A stretch of DNA of 64,000 nt, from positions 22,925,120 to 22,989,119 of the forward strand of contig NC_088778.1 in NCBI RefSeq assembly GCF_954871325.1, written 5' to 3'. This document shows, in pieces, positions 60,201 to 64,000 of this stretch. How positions within the stretch are numbered: the first letter of the stretch is position 1; the number at the start of each line of letters is the position of its first letter. The position numbers and the translations under genes are program-made. Source of the stretch: Gordionus sp. m RMFG-2023 (taxonomy: Eukaryota > Nematomorpha > Gordioida > Chordodea > Parachordodidae). Under the pieces are notes generated by a model. It saw only the letters and a program-made list of their open reading frames with translations, made no database searches and had not been told where the DNA came from.

Positions 60201-62869
60201 TTCACTAAAATCGATCCACGATGATTTCCATGGCTCCTTGTATTTATCTATGTTATCTGCTATATGTTTGTCGTGAGGAGATGTCAACTTTAAGTTTATA
60301 AAGAAAAAATTCATATAACATGGATATAAAAGGGCTTGTTTTTATTTTTATAAAAAAAATCTTTAAGAATAATCAATATAAAATAAACTGGATATGAATC
60401 TTCTTAAAAATTTATAGGAAATACAATCTAAAAAAAATGTGATGCTCATTATGCTAATCGTAAGCACAGCTGCAAGATTTATCCATATGCATTTTTGTAA
60501 TTTAAGCATTGTTGCATTTTTTAAAATCTCCTTAGAATTGCTGGCCTAACATGATGTCCCATTAAAAAAAATTTTTTTAATGTTCGCTAAGAATACATAG
60601 AATTATTATTGTTTTATAAATATGATTGAATTCAAATAAATTTTTAAAAATATGTTTGTAGTTTTAGTTGTATTAGACTGGATTCATAATGTGATCCTAT
60701 CCAACATTATATAACAGCTGATCAATTTTTAAATTTAACACAATTAATTTATTTTTTATACTCCATATAAATAAAATCCTTAATTGCTTAGAATTAAAAA
60801 ATATTTAAGGCTCAGAATTTCAGTGAATTTAATGGATAATCTTTTTTAAATCTTAGGCGAATTTTTAAGCGTTTGATATATTTTTCAGCAATCCATCTGA
60901 GCGTTTCGATTTTATACATGAGCTATTAGTATTTTTATGGGAAATTTTTGTTATCTGACCATTAAGAAATAATTCTGAGCATTCAGTATTTTTTGTGAAC
61001 TGATTTTTTAAATTAGCATTTCATTTTTAATTCTAAAGATTGAATAGAAACAATATGTTAAACATAAGGAAACTTTAATAATATGTATAAGAAATATGAA
61101 AACTAGTTGAAACAAATATTTTTGGCCAATTCATTTTAATTTTTTTTAGAAAGATAAAAACTTAATTTTCATTCATTGAGTGTGCAGAAAAGTAACTAAG
61201 AAGCTTTAAAAAATAAGTTTAGTACCAGAGAATACATCCTAAGATATATGTCAATGGAGTAATTATAAACTAAACTTATTTTTAAATATGTCTAACCCAA
61301 AGACTTAAAAAAATTACAAATATAACAAGAGCTATAAAACTATTTAGCATAGATTCAAACTCAAAGATCACTTCCTCCAACTTAATATAAATTGGAGGCA
61401 TGGCTTAAACTGGCTTATATAAATTATTTCCTTTTTGGCCATACCTGTAATTAATTTTATCTGACCTGTAAAATATATTTTGTACAAGCTCCAACCCAAT
61501 CTGTAAAAATTTCTTTATAGGAAAATGATTTAAATATGCCTAATTATCAATTTAAAACATAAACTCCAGCCCACCTGTAAAAATAATTTGCATAATTTAT
61601 CCAGGCCAACCTAAAAATATTTTTACCCTATGGGTGGGCTATGTCAATTTCTAAGATATTATAACTAAAATAAATTTTGTAAAATAAAAATTTTAAATTA
61701 TAGGATATTTTTTTATTCTTAAGGATTAAAATATTATTTGTCATGAGTAATTCTTTAGATCTATTGTGATTAATGCTTATATCACAATCTATTTGAAATA
61801 ATTTAGAAATCAATATACAAAAAATAAGTCAATTGCAGTGGGCTGAGCATAGTGTTGTTAAACAACTCATTTTGAGCCGATTTTAAATAACGGCTAATTC
61901 GCAAGCCTGAAGATTTTGATCATAAGGAACAAAATTCTAGACATATATAATCCAAATCTCAAGGCTAAGGCAATATTTTTCTGGCTAAAATATTGAGTTA
62001 GCCATTTTAAATAACCAGCTCAAAATGAGCCATTTAACAACACTGGCTGGGCATAAGCATGGTTAATATAGTATTACAAATGCATTGTAAATAATATCAA
62101 TAAATATTATTTGAGATATAAATGAAATTAAAAAAATCCACTTAAAACATACTTGAACACCATTTGTCCAATATAATTTATATCCATTATATTCTCTGGG
62201 GTTATGGGAAGCGGTTACCATAACACCTGCCACACAAGAGTAATATTTAAGTGCAAATGGCTTAAAAAATTGTTTAATAAAATAAAATATTAGTTTTATT
62301 TTAAAATTATATATATAATATAATATTACCACAAATGGGGTAGGGCATAAATGAGAAAACAAATAAACTTTGACACCAGCATTTATAAAAATATTTGCGC
62401 TCATTTTAGCCCATCTTTAAAATATATTTGGTATATAAATGTTAATCAGTATGTACCTATGACTATTATATCTCCCATCAAATCCTATTACAATTCCTTT
62501 TTCCTTAAGCTTATCCTTTGTTTCAGCACATTCTTCTAAATATTTTAATAAACCTTGATTTGTTTGAATAATAGTAACATCATTGATAAAAGAAAATCCA
62601 GCATTCATCTTGGCTCTTAGCCCTGTTATAAGTGATTTATACAAACTGATGCTTAATATTGTTATAATAAACCTGCTGTCCCAAAAACCAAAGGATTCAA
62701 CATCATACCTTTCAATGCTTTGACGTCGTTTGCTTTAATTAAACGTAAAACAGTTTGTCTTGTTAATTCATTCTGTATATAAATTAATATAATTTAAAAA
62801 CTAGTAAAAATTTACAAAATCATATTTAAGCCATTCTTCTATCTTATTTTTTAACTCTTCGTCTTCCAT
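51263..62869 (-). CDS. PGM2: Phosphoglucomutase/phosphopentomutase, PGM2 type (15 exons)
   Basis: Exons in reading order: 62869-62816, 62772-62673, 62622-62457, 62414-62330, 62260-62153, 60287-60115, 58174-58051, 57551-57391, 56082-55812, 54571-54478, 54022-53890, 53808-53703, 51955-51869, 51686-51550, 51374-51263. Every intron is GT-AG and every phase fits; the total is 636 residues (human PGM2 is 612). It is an alpha-D-phosphohexomutase-superfamily enzyme, converting ribose-1-P/ribose-5-P and glucose-1-P/glucose-6-P in the cytosol. Landmarks: GTAGLRAKM (residues 49-57); the catalytic phosphoserine loop TASHNP (about 151-156); the magnesium loop DPDADR (311-316); the sugar loop GFKWIG (419-424) and EEAIG (442-446); the phosphate-binding loop RASGTEPK (579-586). 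All key residues are present, so it should be active. Introns range from 42 to 1940 bp; the long ones hold transposons. The start is the only ATG that fits the first conserved exon. Symbol by similarity; PGM2L1-like activity cannot be excluded. Confidence 0.95.
51956..53702. other. PGM2 intron 12
   Basis: 1.75 kb, AT-rich; contains the LINE fragment at 52739-53290. Nothing else is recognisable. Confidence 0.5.
52739..53290 (+). pseudogene. 3' fragment of a LINE-type (non-LTR) element
   Basis: The plus strand encodes [20 protein letters not shown] then [21 protein letters not shown], followed after a stop by [14 protein letters not shown]. This order (S-D-E-E-x-R-x-x-x-G-x-x-L-G, then C-x-x-C-x-x-x-I/V-D-x-x-G/S-R-H-x-L, then D-G-K/R-R-P-D-G/C) is the module found after the reverse transcriptase in many invertebrate transposon proteins. 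The reverse transcriptase itself is absent, as in typical 5'-truncated insertions. It is antisense to PGM2, within intron 12. The exact LINE clade is not determinable here. Confidence 0.5.
54228..54425. mobile_element. Partial copy of the fold-back MITE of 4546-4878
   Basis: Shares TTATATCTC(C)GAAAATTTTT, AAGTAAATTTAAAATAAA, ACACTTGTATT and TTTTTTAAAATC(A/T)C words in the same order as the fold-back element. It lies in PGM2 intron 10 and ends about 50 bp before exon 10. Confidence 0.5.
54879..55236 (+). mobile_element. 358-bp hAT MITE with perfect 8-bp target duplication
   Basis: Left end TAGTTTTGTAAACG and (inverted) right end TAATGCTGTAAACA. The 8-mer ATAATTGT flanks exactly (54871-54878, 55237-55244). 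Subterminal repeats of GAACG/CGTTC are dense on both sides (GGCGTTCC, GACGAACGC, AACGTTCGTTC left; GAACGAACGTG, AGCGTTCC, GAACGTTCAACGCGTTCG right). Non-coding; in PGM2 intron 9. Confidence 0.85.
56316..57373 (+). mobile_element. 1.06-kb hAT element with perfect 8-bp target duplication, in PGM2 intron 8
   Basis: Ends TAGTGCTGTGAAGTAACG and (inverted) TAGTGCTGTAAACGTTAC. The 8-mer ATTGTAAT flanks exactly (56308-56315, 57374-57381). Multiple subterminal GTAACG words on both sides (AACGAGTAACGGTAACGCG left and right) are likely transposase-binding sites. Inside, only the C-terminal part of a transposase remains (see 56802-57071), so it is an internally deleted, non-autonomous copy. Its right target duplication ends 8 bp from the splice donor of PGM2 exon 8. 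Confidence 0.9.
56802..57071 (+). pseudogene. hAT transposase C-terminal dimerisation domain, 89 codons
   Basis: The open frame encodes [60 protein letters not shown] and [13 protein letters not shown], then a stop: the complete hAT C-terminal block (L-P-x-S-A-P-x-E-R-V-F-S) to a natural-looking end. The catalytic parts are missing. It is antisense to the host PGM2 gene. The same family appears at 27099-27296 and 46900-47040. Confidence 0.8.
57552..60114. other. PGM2 introns 6 and 7
   Basis: Intron 7 (57552-58050) and intron 6 (58175-60114) flank exon 7. Apart from the SINE-like element at 59195-59364 I see only AT-rich DNA; several ordinary stretches contain GCTTTAA/ATTTAGCA words without structure. 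Confidence 0.4.
59195..59364 (+). mobile_element. tRNA-derived SINE, single copy in this window
   Basis: GCGTATGTGGCCTAGCCAG contains an A-box-like TGGCCTAGCC. About 40 bp later GGGATCGAATCC is a perfect B-box pattern (GATCRANNC type). A non-tRNA body follows (AAATTGGCCATTCTGGCATC, GGGGCGATGATA) and a tail with TAATAAAGGTTGTTGTTT. The tRNA-like part has no convincing complete cloverleaf, so it is not a tRNA gene. It lies in PGM2 intron 6, antisense to the gene. The target duplication is not clear. Confidence 0.5.
60288..62152. other. PGM2 intron 5
   Basis: 1.87 kb, AT-rich. It contains the MITE at 61851-62044. Bases 61390-61640 show repeated phrases (ACCTGTAAAATATATTTT, CCACCTGTAAAAATAATTT, CCAACCTAAAAATATTTTT) that look like an old AT-rich MITE with a GGGTGGGC end, whose limits I cannot fix. 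Confidence 0.45.
61851..62044 (+). mobile_element. 194-bp MITE with 48-bp inverted ends and a 10-bp target duplication
   Basis: The left end AGTGTTGTTAAACAACTCAT, then TTTGAGCCG, and the inverted right end AGTGTTGTTAAATGGCTCAT, then TTTGAGCTGG, match over nearly 50 bp. Flanks GGCTGAGCAT (61841-61850) and GGCTGGGCAT (62045-62054) abut the ends exactly and differ at one base. A 10-bp duplication is outside hAT (8 bp) and points to a Mutator-like or related group. Non-coding; in PGM2 intron 5, 108 bp from exon 5. Confidence 0.8.
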
Positions 62870-64000
62870 CGTCTTCTAAATTTTTAGGGTTTGCTAAACT
62901 TGATTATTTATAAATCGCCCTTAGCATACGAAATATTTATAAAGATCACTATTATGTCAGTCAATCACTTTTAGGAAAAATGTCAATAAACATAATTAGA
63001 GTTGTTAAAAGTAACTCAGTAATAATATATTCTTGTTTTTAAAATACAATGTCAATATATACCAATGTAAAAGCAAATAAGTATTGATTCTATAGCAAAT
63101 ATAAATACCAATTAACTATTATAAAGTTTTGAAGTATTTCATTTAAAAACAATATAAATTAACAAACAACCAACATTTAAGAAAATAGATAAATATTAGT
63201 TATTATTCAGATCAATATGTTGTTATATATTTTTTTATTTTCTCCTTTTATAATTCTGCCTACACTTATTATATGTAATATCTTAATTTTACCATTAGTA
63301 CAAGTACACTCTCTAAAATTCAGGATTTTGCGATGGGGAGGGAATGCACCAATATTTGAAATTTACGCCATTAATATTATTAAAGGTCTTTATAACCATT
63401 TGCTATAAACCTTTGGTTATGTTAAATTTTTATAAAAATAATTTTTTCACATTTATTCATAAAAATGTTTTTTTTTTAAAAAAATATTGATTGTTGTTAT
63501 TTAAAAAAAAATATTTTCCTTATTTATTTTTCTCTCAAATTATTTTATACAGTAATATTTTATATACAACGGGGAGGGGCAATTTTTTATGTGCTTAAAA
63601 TGATATTTAAGAGAACAGGTATATATATCTGGTGCGAAATTTCCCACTTTCTTACTCATTGGTTAGGCACCAAATATGTTATTATGAAAGTAAATTTAAA
63701 TGATATGATGTCAATTTTTATCTATTCATTTAGGATATTATAATTGAAGATATACACATAATAGAGCATATAGAAGCACATATAATTATTTTTCCTTATA
63801 CTAAATTCCTATCAATCATTAGTACATATTTTTCGCAAATAGACAGTTTTATATTTTTATATACAATCCTCATAATTCAGAAAATCTCAAGGGTTAATTT
63901 TCAGCCATATTTTTTTTAAATAATAATGTTTAGTGTTTTTTATATCTAATTGTTTATTTAAGTCACTATATTTATTCTTTGCATTTATTAATAATTGAAT
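62870..64000. other. Upstream side of PGM2 to the window end
   Basis: AT-rich. The PGM2 promoter should lie in the first few hundred bases; no element is identifiable. Bases 63420-63670 hold an ACGGGGAGGGGCAATTTTTT then TTAAAATGATATTTAAGAG phrase followed by AAATTTCCC, like the right end of the TAGGCGTAGCC family (31740-31830), so a fifth eroded copy is possible. No gene is supported. Confidence 0.4.

Noticed and set aside
62063-62539. Open frames extending PGM2 exons into introns, and a plus-strand frame opposite them
   Set aside because: The conserved family sequence stops at the GT/AG borders; the extensions are intron read-through and the plus-strand frame is a shadow.

Overview
The window is about three-quarters A+T and reads as nuclear DNA of an animal, most likely an arthropod. 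The genes are split by GT-AG introns, many only 37-50 bp long. One gene belongs to a secreted cysteine-rich family (the DUF7042-DUF7045 set) that I know mainly from arthropods. Most of the rest is DNA-transposon debris, chiefly hAT elements and their short non-autonomous relatives (MITEs). I cannot name a species.  Host genes, left to right: (1) the 5' end of an unrecognised gene on the minus strand, cut by the left edge (1-417). (2) A complete 4-exon Mpv17/PMP22-family gene resembling MPV17L2 (24525-25198, plus). (3) A complete 13-exon gene for a secreted, cysteine-rich, four-domain protein of about 651 residues (40221-49888, plus). (4) A complete 15-exon PGM2-type phosphoglucomutase/phosphopentomutase of 636 residues (51263-62869, minus). 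Genes 3 and 4 converge, their stop codons about 1.4 kb apart. None of these models comes from one long ORF. I joined short exons by hand, and every junction keeps reading frame and has GT-AG borders.  Layout: 0.4-24 kb is gene-poor, with MITEs, two decayed hAT transposases (about 6.9-7.3 kb plus, 9.65-10.3 kb minus), a tandem array inside a diverged 370-bp duplication (17.6-19.6 kb) and part of a 0.9-1 kb MITE family. From 25.6 to 36 kb there is a dense hAT/MITE zone. It holds three more copies of that family and a 2.08-kb hAT element (32639-34716) with a perfect 8-bp target duplication, itself interrupted by a GC-rich MITE. At 36.4-39.4 kb lies an old LTR-flanked element, broken and without a recognisable polyprotein. 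The large introns of genes 3 and 4 hold further insertions: a 1.06-kb hAT element 8 bp from a PGM2 splice donor, a 358-bp hAT MITE, a 194-bp MITE with a 10-bp target duplication, a LINE 3' fragment and a tRNA-like SINE.  The host genes have unrelated roles (sugar phosphate metabolism, mitochondrial inner-membrane protein, secreted protein). I see no operon-like logic, CRISPR array or new multi-gene system. The most unusual content is the insertion history and the little-studied secreted protein gene.
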